DNA of 64,000 nucleotides from Selaginella moellendorffii (taxonomy: Eukaryota; Streptophyta; Lycopodiopsida; Selaginellales; Selaginellaceae), in assembly GCF_000143415.4 (NCBI RefSeq), contig NW_003314299.1, forward strand, positions 1,672,166 through 1,736,165, read 5' to 3'. The notes beneath the pieces are model-generated. The model was not told the DNA's origin, did not search any database, and worked only from the letters and a program-made list of their open reading frames with translations. Made by a program: the position numbers and the translations under genes. Shown here one piece after another: positions 1 through 10,800 of this stretch (position 1 is its first letter; each line of letters begins with the position of its first letter).

Positions 1-3000
1 AAATCAAGTGTCGGAGTAACACTTGTGAAAATAGTCCTTTTGAGTAGGACAGGAATGCAAGAAGTGTATTCCAGTGAGCTAGTGCCTCACAAGTAGGACC
101 TTACGGGTCTGTGGATTAACTAAGTCCAAAACTGCTGGATGACTCAAGTAGAGTCAACGGATGGTCCTAAAAGGACTGATGGAAGCATTTGGACTGAGGT
201 GTGTTGTACCCCACAAAGGATGGGGGGGGATCATAGGATCCAAGGATGAGAACAGAGGGTATCTCATCGATGGCAAAATGTGCCATGCTAAAGTTATGGG
301 AAAGGTGTTCCCAGAAGAAAACAACTTTGACATAAAGTTGTGTGTGACCTCTATGGTGCAGTGCTAACGGATGGTTGGCATGAGATAGAGCGGTGTTGGT
401 CTTGGCAAAGACTTAGACACAAAAGGGAAATGTCATAGAGGTAGGCTCGTGGAGCTGATGGTGTGGAGACACCAAATGTGCCAAGGTGTGATACCTTGAG
501 GCTATGTTGGTGGGTTCATGAGAACCCCTTGCCAAAGGAATCCCAATGGAAATGGGAATAGCATAGCCTAAGCTGCAGAGCATGCAATTGGAGTGTGGTG
601 ACCCAGAGAATGATGGAGGTGTGGAAGCACCAACAATGAGTTGTAGGATTTGACAACTACAAGACAACTAAGCAAGAGGTGCAAAATAACTGGTTAAACG
701 GGTAGAAGGTAGCTACCCAAGACTTCTTAATAGCATAGGGATGTTGGATATACCCTTACAGGGGATAAGTTGCTTGTGTTGCGATATAGTAAGTCAATGT
801 CATAAAAGGAAATACTCATTGTCAAGAAAGCCATCATTGGGACACCTGAACACTCTAGAACACCAGAAGGTGGTGTTTGATGTCGCGAGGGCAATGGATA
901 AAGCCCAAGGGACTAAGTCCCTAGCGAATGATGGATAGAAGGTGCTATCCAAATATCCAAGGTTGCGGAGACAGGAGAGGACTGTCTACCCGAGTTGGAC
1001 AAAGCCAAAAATGGAATTTTGGCAAGGCTAGTGATGGGCATGTAAAGGCCCATAAGCAACAATGTAATCCCAGTGTGTGGGATTATAAGGTGAGCATACC
1101 CGGATTGAGGAACCACTCCCTGGGCTATTGGGTAGGTTCATCCCTAAGAATACTTGCTAAGGCATGATAGAAAGTGCAAAGCTATCCTCCTGGTCTGGAG
1201 GAGAATAACCAAAGGAAACATATGGGGCCAAAAGGCAAGTAGTATTAGGATGGAACTGAACCATAGAAATCGAAGGGCATAACCAAGGTTGGTTATGCCA
1301 GCTGGGAGTGGAGAATCAAGTGGGGGCTCGAGGGTGTTGCCGCTAGCAACCGTGATGCCATGGAGAGTCTAAAATATGGAATTGTCCATGTTAGACTATG
1401 TGGCATTTGGAAGGCTTGCAAAAAGGGAGACCTTAGCAAGCTGAGGGACGGAGTTCCTTCAAGGTTCCCAAAGACGATTCTAGGTAGCTTAGTACCTAGA
1501 AAGGCCAAGTGTAAATGGTTCATGGAACGCGCGAAATCAGAGTGGCGCAGCAGAAGCGTGGTCTTGAAGCTTGCCATGAGACAAGGCTATCAAGGTTAGG
1601 GAAGTAGTTCCCGAGTGTTCAAAGAGAGGGCTTTGAACGAAAGTCAATGGTCAAGGACTTTCACGCTTATGCAGGAACCATTTTACAGTGGTCGGAGGAC
1701 TTGCCAAGCGAGATTGGCACGTCGGGGGAACAAATACCCTAATTGAAGGTGATAACTTCAAAAAGGGTGGGCCATGGGGCCGAGCATGGAGGAGTCCATG
1801 CATGATCACAGACATGTCAAGTGAGAGGACTTGGCAGTGTGGAGGAACTAAGTTCCTAAGCTGTGATCTGTAGCGCGCTTTAAAAATAAGTTGGTGCACC
1901 GGCGTGGGGAGTCACGCCAGGCATCTTGTGTGATGCCGTCCGTAGATGCATATACGGAGGTTGGGTTCGAGTCCCGACCCTCTAGTGCTTGGGTTCGAGT
2001 CCCAAATCACTAGGGCGTGGTGATGGTTTGGAATATGAGGACACTCATATTTCGGTGGTCATGGACTCTCAGTGGGGAGACTGGTTTGGGCACACCGCCA
2101 AGCGAGGGATGCCTCGGAGTCGTGATGCACGGTTAGATTGCTTAGTGTGAAAGCTCAGCATATCTAACTTGAACACTTTGGTGCAAGTGGCACCAAGGTC
2201 GTGGTGAGTGAGATGGGGACACCTAATCTCAGTTGCTATGAACCCTTGGCCGTAAGGGCTAGCTTGGGTGCACCGCCAAGTGTGGGGGATGCCCCCGGGG
2301 TTATAGTCAACAACTTGGAGGTCTAGAAGACCAAGTACCTCTTGGCAACTCTGTTAAGGTGCCAAGGTGAGATCACTAGGTGATCTTATGGCCAGATAAG
2401 GACAAGGTCCTTGGTTGGCTAAGGAATGAAGTTCCTGGTTCAAAATGTTGAGATTGAACTGTTTAAGGTGATGTGGCTTGGTCGTGATGACCAAGTGGGA
2501 AGAGCACCTAAGGGAAATAAACTATATCCGTGCGATGGCATAGTGAGTCCGAGGAAAGTAGTCTCTATAAAAGACCCATGGGGGGGTCACGAAGTTGGGC
2601 CGTGGATAGAGCCCATAGCAGAAGATGCTAAAGAGACGTACTAGGGGTGAACATCCTCCGGACTTGGCAAAGAAGAGTCTTTGCTATGGAACCGAAACAA
2701 TACCTCAAGGAGGGAGGTAGAGATTCAATGTTGCTTGGTGCAACAATCAATGGATAGGAGCAAAAGATGAGTGGCCAAGATAGGGCCGTGGAATCCCTTA
2801 GAAGGAATCCAAGTGACAAAGTTAGGCGAGGAACACTAATGTGTTGGACGCTAACAAGTTGCGGGAAAGGAAGTGTGTTTCCAAGGAGGGATTCCGAAAT
2901 GCTCCGATTTGGCGAAAGTGGAAGCTCCAAGGGAGGGAGCGGTAAGGTAGCCAAATGATAGAGCCATGAACAGCCCTAGCACAAAGTATGATAACTGGAA

Positions 3001-3467
3001 CTTTGGCACGAACTAGAAGAGAGGATGATGGTGCCCTCGAGTAGAGAACTCCCTAGGATGGGAAGTGGAGTTGCACAAAAGGTGCAAGGTAAGGTGTCGG
3101 AGACACCTAGGAAATTGACTCCAAGAAGTCAAAATTCAAAGTTCCAAAGTGCAAAGGTTATATCAATGGAAATTGAGACTACTCGAGAAGGAGTAGTGGG
3201 ATTGACTTAGAGAAGGGTCTCTAAGAGGTTTAGCGAGAACTAAACCAATAAAAGGAGAGAACCATTACATGTGGTCCAATCAGTCTCTAAGTTGTAGAGA
3301 CTATGCTCCTTAAAGGATGGACAAGGCATGGTGAGCCTTTGGTGTCAAACCATAGACAAAGATTGGTTAGGTGCCAAGGATGGAAATGGTAACACGTGTG
3401 GGTGTTATTTTATGAAAGGGTTTACCGTTCGATGAGGACATCGAACTTCGTCTATGGGTGGTGGAGT
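1..3467 (+). mobile_element. Hairpin-LTR element copy 1, internal region (5' end outside window)
   Basis: This stretch is homologous along its length to 15277-18764 and 21246-24708 and is followed directly by an LTR. No protein-coding frame of any retroelement domain is visible. The sequence is instead a chain of short inverted repeats. Examples are GGCATAACC/GGTTATGCC at 1276-1299, TCCTCC/GGAGGA at 1185-1202, GCATGGA/TCCATGC at 1784-1801 and CCGTA/TACGG at 1940-1957. The last bases before the LTR, GGTGGTGGAG (about 3458-3466), are purine-rich and sit where a polypurine tract belongs. I infer a non-autonomous LTR element (LARD-like) on the plus strand. Confidence 0.75.
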
Positions 3468-3978
3468 TGTGAGACACAAAATCCCTAGGCCCCAAAGTGG
3501 AGCCAGAAGGGCGCCACATGGTAGTGGCCGAAGCGAGAGCCAAACGAGCGTAACACGTTTGGACCAAAAGCTTCGACTTGAAAAGTCAAGAGCGGGAGTG
3601 GAACTCCCAACGAAGTGCTCGAGGAACGAGCACGAAGCGAGCAAAAGGCGAGGCTCCAAAAAGGGACCCAAAAGGACCAACAAATGACACGTGGGAGTGT
3701 CCGAGATGGACTCGAGTTGGAGTCCGAAGTGGAGTCCGAGATGGACCCAAGTTGGAGTCCGAAGTGGAGTCCGAGATGGACCCGAGATGGAGTCCGAAGT
3801 GGAGTCCGAGGTGGACCCGAGATGGACCCGAGTTGGAGTCCGAAGTAGAGTCCGAGATGGACCCGAGATGGAGTCCGAGATGGAGTCCGAGATGGAGTCC
3901 GAGGTGGACCCGAGATGGACCCGAAATGGAGTCCGAGATGGAGTCCGAAGTCGAGACCGAGACCAGGACCGAGACCGG

Positions 3979-4010
<32 letters not shown>

Positions 4011-5118
4011 TCGGGACCGAGACCGAGACCGAGGCCAAGGCCGAGACCGAGCCCGAGACCGAGTCCGAGTCCGAATCTGAGTCCGAGTCCGAGTCCGAGT
4101 CCGAGTCCGAGTCCGGAGCCTAAGAGGGTGAAAGCCCAAAGCGTTCGTCTCCCAGACCCTGGGGGGTTTGGTGAGCTCCAAAAGTATAGTAGGGGGAGGA
4201 CTGCAGTGGAGCCAGTTTGGCCAGGAAAGGCCAGTTTGGCCCAGGAAGGCCGGACCCAGTGTTGGGTGATGAGCTGCCCACTGGGAAGTCCAAGACTAGA
4301 GTGAACACGGACCGACAAGCGGGGTAGCTTGGTGAAGTGTTCAAGAGCCGGCTCTAGTTCCCCCGGGAGATCGACTGGCCGATGCTCCCAGTCCAAGTGT
4401 GGGTGGCACTACCTACTTGGATACCTGGTGTGGCTCAACGGAACCCGCTCTAAGCCCATGGCTAGAGCACCCAAGGGCAGAAGGCGAGGAGAGTACCTAG
4501 GTGGCTCGCGTAAGGCCACGGTGTTCCGAAATGTTGTCCCAAAGGCCCAGACTGTGGAAAGGAAGAGGAGTAGTCCTCTGGGGTAGTGACCAAGGACACA
4601 GTCACACAGTGAGGAAGGCCTAGAGGATAGTGGGACTTAGTGGTCGGGCCGGTGGGCCTCGATCCAGTGGCAGTGTTGGCGAACACAGCCAAGGACAGAA
4701 AGGGACTTGGTGGGGACCGGAACAGAGATATTGGGGAAGGCTATTCCCCATGTCTGTAGGCATCCTAAGGATGTTAAGGAGTGGATCTGGGATGATCACT
4801 CATGGATGGATGACCCAGTCTTTGAGAGACGGGATTGGAATGTAGGTGGTGTTGGACCATCAGTGGGACCGAGGTAAATGGGCATGGCCTTAGCGTAACG
4901 GGCCAATATGTCGGTGGTACCTTGGGGTGTCGATCATGGGATCGGACACGTGGAGCACTTGGACCAAGTGCTAAGGTTGAGTGGCATGGATGCCATTCTC
5001 GGGGCTAGCAAGCCCCAAGTCCTGAGTTGGGCTTATGGAGGTTGTGAATGAGACTCCTCCAAGTGGTCGGAGGTGTGGTTAAGTGACTAAAGTAGAATGG
5101 AAAAATTAGTCGCTTACA
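3468..5118 (+). repeat. LTR of hairpin-LTR element copy 1 (3' LTR)
   Basis: The segment starts TGTGAGACAC and ends CGCTTACA, giving TG...CA ends with a short terminal inverted match (TGTGAG versus CTTACA or CTCACA in other copies). The same segment recurs at 18765-20664, 24709-26061, 43740-45461 (reverse) and 62146 onward. The 5-bp duplications at two copies support the boundaries. It contains the minisatellite at 3700-4110 and a block (GTGAAAGCCCAAAGCG to TATAGTAGGG) that is also present in the LTRs at 53630-60851, so the two families are related. Confidence 0.8.
3700..4110 (+). repeat. Hexamer-based minisatellite inside the LTR
   Basis: The repeat is built of GAGTCC, GAGATG and GACCC blocks and grades into runs of GAGACC and then GAGTCC. 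Stop codons are nearly absent in several frames on both strands, so long Ser-Arg, Leu-Gly or Glu-Ser-type frames (up to about 300 codons) appear here. I regard them as artefacts. GTCC-GAGAT-GGAC within the unit is itself a small hairpin. Confidence 0.9.
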
Positions 5119-5136
5119 ATAGGCTAGCAGGGGCCA

Positions 5137-5164
5137 AAGATGGCATGAGGCCTCATGCCATCTT
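5137..5164. repeat. 28-bp perfect palindrome (palindrome family, copy 1)
   Basis: AAGATGGCATGAGG is followed directly by its exact reverse complement with no spacer. It is the best-preserved member of a palindrome family confined to about 5.1-13.6 kb and lies 18 bp beyond the end of the LTR. Confidence 0.9.
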
Positions 5165-5235
5165 GATATATACACAGCTGTAGGCAAGTAAAAACATACA
5201 TGACAATACGCTAGCCATGAAATTGCAAGGGCCCA

Positions 5236-5261
5236 AGATGGCATGTGGCCTCATGCCATTT
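5236..5261. repeat. Palindrome family copy 2
   Basis: Arms are AGATGGCATGTGG and CCTCATGCCATTT. It is nearly symmetrical, with one or two mismatches. Confidence 0.8.
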
Positions 5262-5350
5262 CTAAATGTGGTCCTAAGCCATTCCATGGTGAACATACCA
5301 GGAAGCACAAGTGCCGAATATCAAGAGGAAGCGGTAACCACACCAAAGAC

Positions 5351-5490
5351 AGTGCCGCTCGCAACACCGCAACTACTCGTAGTGCCGCTCGCAACACCGC
5401 AACTGCTTGTAGCGCCGCTCGCACAAACTGCCACTCGCATAAACTGCCGCTCGCAATGGCGCTCGCAATGCCGCAACCGCTCGTAGACGC
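5351..5490 (+). repeat. Degenerate GC-rich tandem repeat
   Basis: GCCGCTCGCAACACCGCAACT-type units of about 20-25 bp recur imperfectly (GCCGCTCGCA several times). No gene is recognised in 5165-7890 apart from this and the other repeats listed. Open frames through it are short and repetitive. Confidence 0.6.
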
Positions 5491-5850
5491 ATAAACCACA
5501 GCCCACAACGCCGCTTACACAAGCAGCGCTCACTGCGCTCAGCGGAACCAAGAACACGGCGCACAAAAATGATAGACCTAGGGATGAGTTCGAGAATTCA
5601 AAAATAACACACACTTGAACGTCACATCAAATCCTCTGACAAACCAGATCTTATGATTCCTCTGACAAATTTCAAACTGAGTAGCTTCTAGACTTTGCTG
5701 TCCGAGGTTGAACTTTGTCACATCATGTCCTTGCCTCGATCCAGCTGTGCCATGTCAGTGATTCGAACTTTGCCATGCCATGCCAGCGATCCGCGCCAAG
5801 ATTATTCGCCGTGTAAAGGAATAATTATGCTGTGTGTGTACGTCCATTTA

Positions 5851-5970
5851 TGGCAATATAAGGCCACACGCCATTCAAAGAATAATGCTAGTCGAGCATT
5901 TTTTGGTGCATTTTTGGTTTCAAAATTGCATGAGCCCACACGCTATAAAGTTTACCTGTACCAAAAATAG
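5851..5970 (+). repeat. Upstream module, copy 1 of 3
   Basis: A degenerate palindrome-family half (GGCCACACGCCATTCAA) is followed by a TTTTTGGT tract and then TTGCATGAGCCCACACGC. The same order occurs at 6786-6905 and 7024-7200, giving three copies of a module upstream of gene A. Function is unknown. Confidence 0.65.
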
Positions 5971-6282
5971 AAACAGCTTTATTTACTTGGGAATTTAAGT
6001 GGTTGAGGCATTTTTAAACTTACAAACACATGCCCTACTTACATTCCTTTGGTTGCTTAAAATTCAAAAATATTATAAACCTTTCTTTTTGCATTTTCAA
6101 TGTTTTCAATTATGGTTTTTGATTTTCGCAGGACCAGCCTAGTAATCTATTTGCATCCCGTCATGTTTATAGCTAGCTTTCGTTTGTCCCCTTCGCTAGC
6201 CTGAGATACATCTGCTCGGCATCTGCCTCTTACAGCATTTGCCCAGAAAGGGCATCTTTCTTCACGCAGCATTTGCCACATG

Positions 6283-6315
6283 TTTAGGGTTTAGGGTTTA
6301 GGGTTTAGGGTTTAG
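6283..6315 (+). repeat. Interstitial telomere-type repeat (TTTAGGG)4
   Basis: Four perfect TTTAGGG heptamers are followed by a partial one. This is the Arabidopsis-type telomere unit found in most green plants and many green algae. Here it is short and internal, so it is not a chromosome end. Confidence 0.9.
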
Positions 6316-6785
6316 CAATTCAGTAGCTTGATAAACATGCAAATACAGAACTTGATGCAAAATCCTTGGATATGTCACAATGCCCCTAGGACCATAAACA
6401 CATTTCAATAGAGAGGGTCCTTTCATTTCATAACTCCTTATGTAGATCTTGGTGAAACCAGAGTTAGTGAAGTTAGTTTCTTGTGATCCTGCATCTGATT
6501 GTGATGTCCCTGCAGTGTCGATGGAAAGGTCAATGCACACCAAACTGTAAAATCTTGGAGCAAAATAACGGTCGGATCTATGGCAAATGCCCCTGAAACA
6601 TTGTAAGGCTCGTGTGGTCTCATGTGGTGTCCGATCGAGATGCTTCTTTGCAGGGTCATCAAGAAAGACATTGTATACCATTCTGTAAAATCTAGTTGCA
6701 ATCTAACGGTTGGATCTCCAGAAAACTCAAAAAAATCTCGCGCATGTCAGAATATCCTAGGAATATACTCCTATGTGCCCCTGAA

Positions 6786-6905
6786 AATGGCATGCGGCCC
6801 CACGCCATTCAAGAGATAACGGCAGATGACGCTGAGAATTTTTTGGTGCATTTTTTGGGTTCAAAATTGCATGAGCCCACACGCTATAAAGTTTATCTTT
6901 GCCAA
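6786..6905 (+). repeat. Upstream module, copy 2 of 3, beginning with a palindrome
   Basis: AATGGCATGCGG/CCCCACGCCATT (6786-6809) is nearly palindromic. It is followed by TCAAGAGATAACG, a T-rich tract, and the shared TTGCATGAGCCCACACGC segment. Confidence 0.7.
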
Positions 6906-7023
6906 ATAGAGAAAAGTTTATCTGTGTCATGTGAGGTAGTTACAGTCCTTTGTGCTCGGCATCTGCCTCTTGCAGCATTTGCACTGAAAAGGAATTTTTC
7001 TCCATTCAGCATTTGGCCCTAAA

Positions 7024-7200
7024 AATGGCATGTGCCCACACGCCATTCAAGGAATAACGCCACAGGACGCCTGGATTTTTGGGTTTAAAATGTTTAGGGT
7101 TTTTTGGGTTTTTTCAAAATATTTTGGGTCCAACGTTTTTTGGGTTTCTTTGGTTCAAAATTGCATGAGCCCACACGCTATAATATTGATTTGAGAGAAA
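7024..7200 (+). repeat. Upstream module, copy 3 of 3, beginning with a palindrome
   Basis: AATGGCATGTGC/CCACACGCCATT (7024-7047) is a palindrome. It is followed by TCAAGGAATAACG, a longer TTTTGGG-rich tract and again TTGCATGAGCCCACACGC. Confidence 0.7.
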
Positions 7201-7514
7201 AATAGAAACAGATAGAATTTCTTTATTTAGCTGAACATCTGCCATTTTTGGAAATACAAGATGCTTTGGAATATCCAATCATGCATGGTATAAATATAGC
7301 GAGGGTATTAAATGATATCCCAATCATGATCTTTCTTTTGGATTTCGCGTGCATGCAGTCCGAGGAATGATGACGTTGCGGATTTCTTTTGGATTTTGCG
7401 TGCTTGCATGCGCGCGGCAATCTAGAAATTAATGGTGGCGCCCAAGTCCGAGGAATGATGACGTGGCAGGATTACCAACCGTTGTGACATTTCGCGCGTG
7501 TGAGGTTAGGTTTT

Positions 7515-7690
7515 GCATTTTGCTTCATACTCGCGCTCACATCACACTCGCGCTCCCGCTCACATCGCGCTCCCACTCGCGATCATGCTCACTTCTTTAC
7601 AGGTTTCTCGTGTGCATCGGCATCCACTCGCGCTTGCATCACACTCGCGCTCGCATCGCGCTCGTGTGCATCGGCGTCCACTTCAAGACA
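7515..7690 (+). repeat. CACTCGCGCT-type simple repeat upstream of gene A
   Basis: CTCGCGCT/CACATCGC motifs recur many times. The stretch lies 200-370 bp before the proposed gene A start and could be 5' leader or promoter sequence. A frame running through it is low-complexity and I do not call it a gene. Confidence 0.55.
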
Positions 7691-7890
7691 CACCCAGTTT
7701 GTAACTTCGCCGCCAACTCCGCCGCCCACTCCGCCACCCACACGCAGCCCACTTGGCGTCCCGGGAGATTTCAGCGCCACTCTCCAATTGTAAGTGGCAG
7801 AGTAGCCTTGCTGCTACGATCCGCTGCACACATAGTGCACATTCGCCAGCGAGTCCAGCCTCGATTGTCACGGCCTCCATTCGGCTTCAA

Positions 7891-10800
7891 ATGGTAAGTC
7901 TTTTAGGCCAAGTAGAAAATGGCATGAGGCCACATGCCATTCAGTAGCAACATTGGCATGCACCGATTGGGCTCTCGAGTGCAGTCTGGTTACAGATGGC
8001 GTGTAGCCTCACGCCATCTTAGGATGCAGCCTCAAGATATGTGATGCAGTGGTGAATGGCGTGTGGCCTCACGTTATTTCCAGCTGCTAGCTTTTCATCT
8101 GTCAGCTCTAATTGTTGTGCATTTCTGAACAGGCGAGGAATTGCGTTCTTCTTCCAGCCACTGTCAATGTGGATGCAGAGAAGGGGGAGGAGCTCACCAG
8201 TTGGACTTTCGGGATGGAAGGCGAGGATCTGAGGCTGTACAACACAGATGGTGGGAGAAAAGAATGCATGGGGATCCTCATCCAAGTGACAGACACTCCA
8301 TGCAGTTCCATGCAAGAATATGGACTGGCACTTGTGGTAGAGACAGCGTCCGCCTTCAAGATCCACCTTGCACATCCTAGCGGCTTCCTGGAGGGGGGCA
8401 GCGGCTATGAGGAATTCCTAGAGGGAGCTAGGGAGAGCTTGTCCAGGAGGCCCACAATTTCAAAGACGCTGCGGGTCTATGAAGATCACATGGAATCCAC
8501 GGACCTCACCTACGGCGATGTTCAAAAACTATATTCCAACATTGAGCCGTTGAGAGTGCCTCCAGTTCACGAAGCGAAGGGGAAGGGGGTCGATCTGGAA
8601 ACTACCCCGAAGCAGAAAAGGGTGGTCAAGCTCAAGCCGACGTCCGACTCTCTTGCTCCAAAAAAGAAGCTACTCGGTGATGCCATTGCCTCGGGTTCGA
8701 ACACTACACCCACCAAAAAGAAGAGCCGCAAAGAGCAGAAAGAGCAAGAAGAGGCAGCAAAAATCGTCGCAGATAATAGTACTTGTTACTATTCCAACAA
8801 AGTATATACAATCGACGTGAGCCGTATCGACATCCAAAGCAAATACAACCACAGGCTAGTATCTGATGAGTGGGTGGAGAAACTGAAGCAGAAGATGCTG
8901 GCAAGTCCAGTAACACCCGACATCGCAGACATGATCCCCTACTACCGAACAATGAAGGGCGAGACGAGGTTTCCAGACTTGATCAATAGGAAGGTGTTGG
9001 ACGATCAGAACATCCAGTTCTATGCCGTCTCCGGGCAGCATTCTAGCTTGGCGATGCAAGAGGTAGTTCTGGATATTATGGTGGGCGAGGAGGTGAAGAA
9101 AGTCTTCAAGACAAGAGTTGTCCGCCTGATAAAAGGCAACTCGCCCCTCCGATCTATCATATCCATCTCCCACGCGCAGAATGTCAAGCAAGAAACGTGC
9201 TACAAATTGGGTCTGCACGAGACATTGGCACGAACACAGAAGCTCTGGGTTCAACTGAAGAAGCCACAAAAACCAGGACAAGGACGTGCACTAGCAACTA
9301 GCGCCTGGCAGGTAAGCCTCGTTGCATGTGGCATAGCATGTGGCCTCACGCCATTTCCATTGCAGGAATTCTCGAGTCTTCTCTCGAAAACACTGGGGGT
9401 CAATGACACACTCAGCATCCATAACATTCTACTCGCGACAAAAGCTGTTTTTGACAAATGGGTAGATGTGCTGAGGAGGTACCATGACAGGGAGTTGCTA
9501 AACTCAATGGGTGTGGAGGACGGTCGGAAGCCCAATGATTTGAAGCTCAACGCCTTGCGTTTCTCGCGGTCTCTAGACGATGACGACCTTCTGACAGTGG
9601 CTAATGCTCTTCTACGTGGTGAGGTAGTCTTCAACAAGACCAAAATGACTCCCGGCCATATTGTGACATACGAGGACTTGTGCACGACTCTAAGAGCTCG
9701 TGCGCTATTGAAGGATTGGATCTTCGAGCAAGTGGCCGTGGAGAGGGTGAGCATCGATACCACGCAAGAGATGATGGAAGAGCTGGAGTTGTCAAATGAA
9801 GACATCGACGACTACGTGAAGGGGGCCCCCAAGTTCATCGATCTACTGCGGGATGCCACGAAAAGTAAAGCTGAGAAGTTGGATCAGTATCCAAATTTCA
9901 TTAAGAGGGATGTCGACCGCCGGCTTCAGAAACAGCTCGACCCCGCAGCAGAGGCCTATCGAGAACCTTACCGGGTATACGTGAATTTGGATGAGGATCA
10001 AAGGTGGAGGAGCATCGTTTCCCGCGGAGATGAGTAGGTCAAGAACATCTTTTGTGTGATGGACTTCACAAACGAGGAGATCACTCATGCAGACGAAGTC
10101 AGCTCCATCATTGACTTAATGGTGGGATTTGCGGAGGTGGAATCTTCAGCCCACTATATGATCTACGACTCCGAATCCTATCACAAGTTCTGGAAGGCCT
10201 TGAACAAGGTGAAGGCTCGGTTGAAAGGCAAGGAGATGCAGGAGATCCATGGGATAATGGCTAAGAAGAAGATACCGACGAATGTCCGCATCTTCACACT
10301 CGCCCTTGTTATTGGTCCTGCAGCAGAGTGGGACTGGAGTGACTTCCCAGCTTCGTTTGACAAGGCCGATCGAATTGATCTGAGGGAGGTCAATTTACCC
10401 GTGCCTGAGGAACTGAAGACGGCTATGGAGCTTTCAAATCCAGAGAAAGCTCCAGGTGCAGCATGGGAAATGCTCAGCTGGGTCTTCAACGCAATAGCAC
10501 CTGCTTCCGACTCCAAGGGCAAATGCGTTGTCGAGTACAACTGCGGCGGACTATTCTTTCGAGCCGCACTACTCAAGGGTGTCCCGTGTGTTGCGGTGAC
10601 AAACTCCATTGAAGAGGTGACTTTAATGAAGCATATAATTACAGTTGCCAAAGAAAAATAGTATCTTCTCTGCGAACCTGGTGAGTACGCACTTTAAGTT
10701 TAAATGTTATCTCACAAGCTCTGTATGCAGGAGCGTGGCCACCCCCAGATGCTGAAACGGCGTTAACAGCTACTGTTGAAGATACCCATGTTAGGCCGAG

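Noticed and set aside
1964-2012. Two GGGTTCGAGTCC motifs resembling tRNA T-arms
   Set aside because: No acceptor, D or anticodon arms can be folded around them. They are members of the short-hairpin chain.
3405-4396. Open frames of 250-300 codons on both strands through the minisatellite (Arg-Ser, Leu-Gly, Glu-Ser repeats), also at 18782-19889, 24551-25673 and 44586-45310
   Set aside because: They follow the hexamer composition, appear in several frames on both strands at once, and have no domain or splice evidence.
7463-7897. 144-codon frame upstream of gene A
   Set aside because: It is generated by the CACTCGCGCT-type repeat and overlaps the proposed first exon and donor of gene A in another frame.
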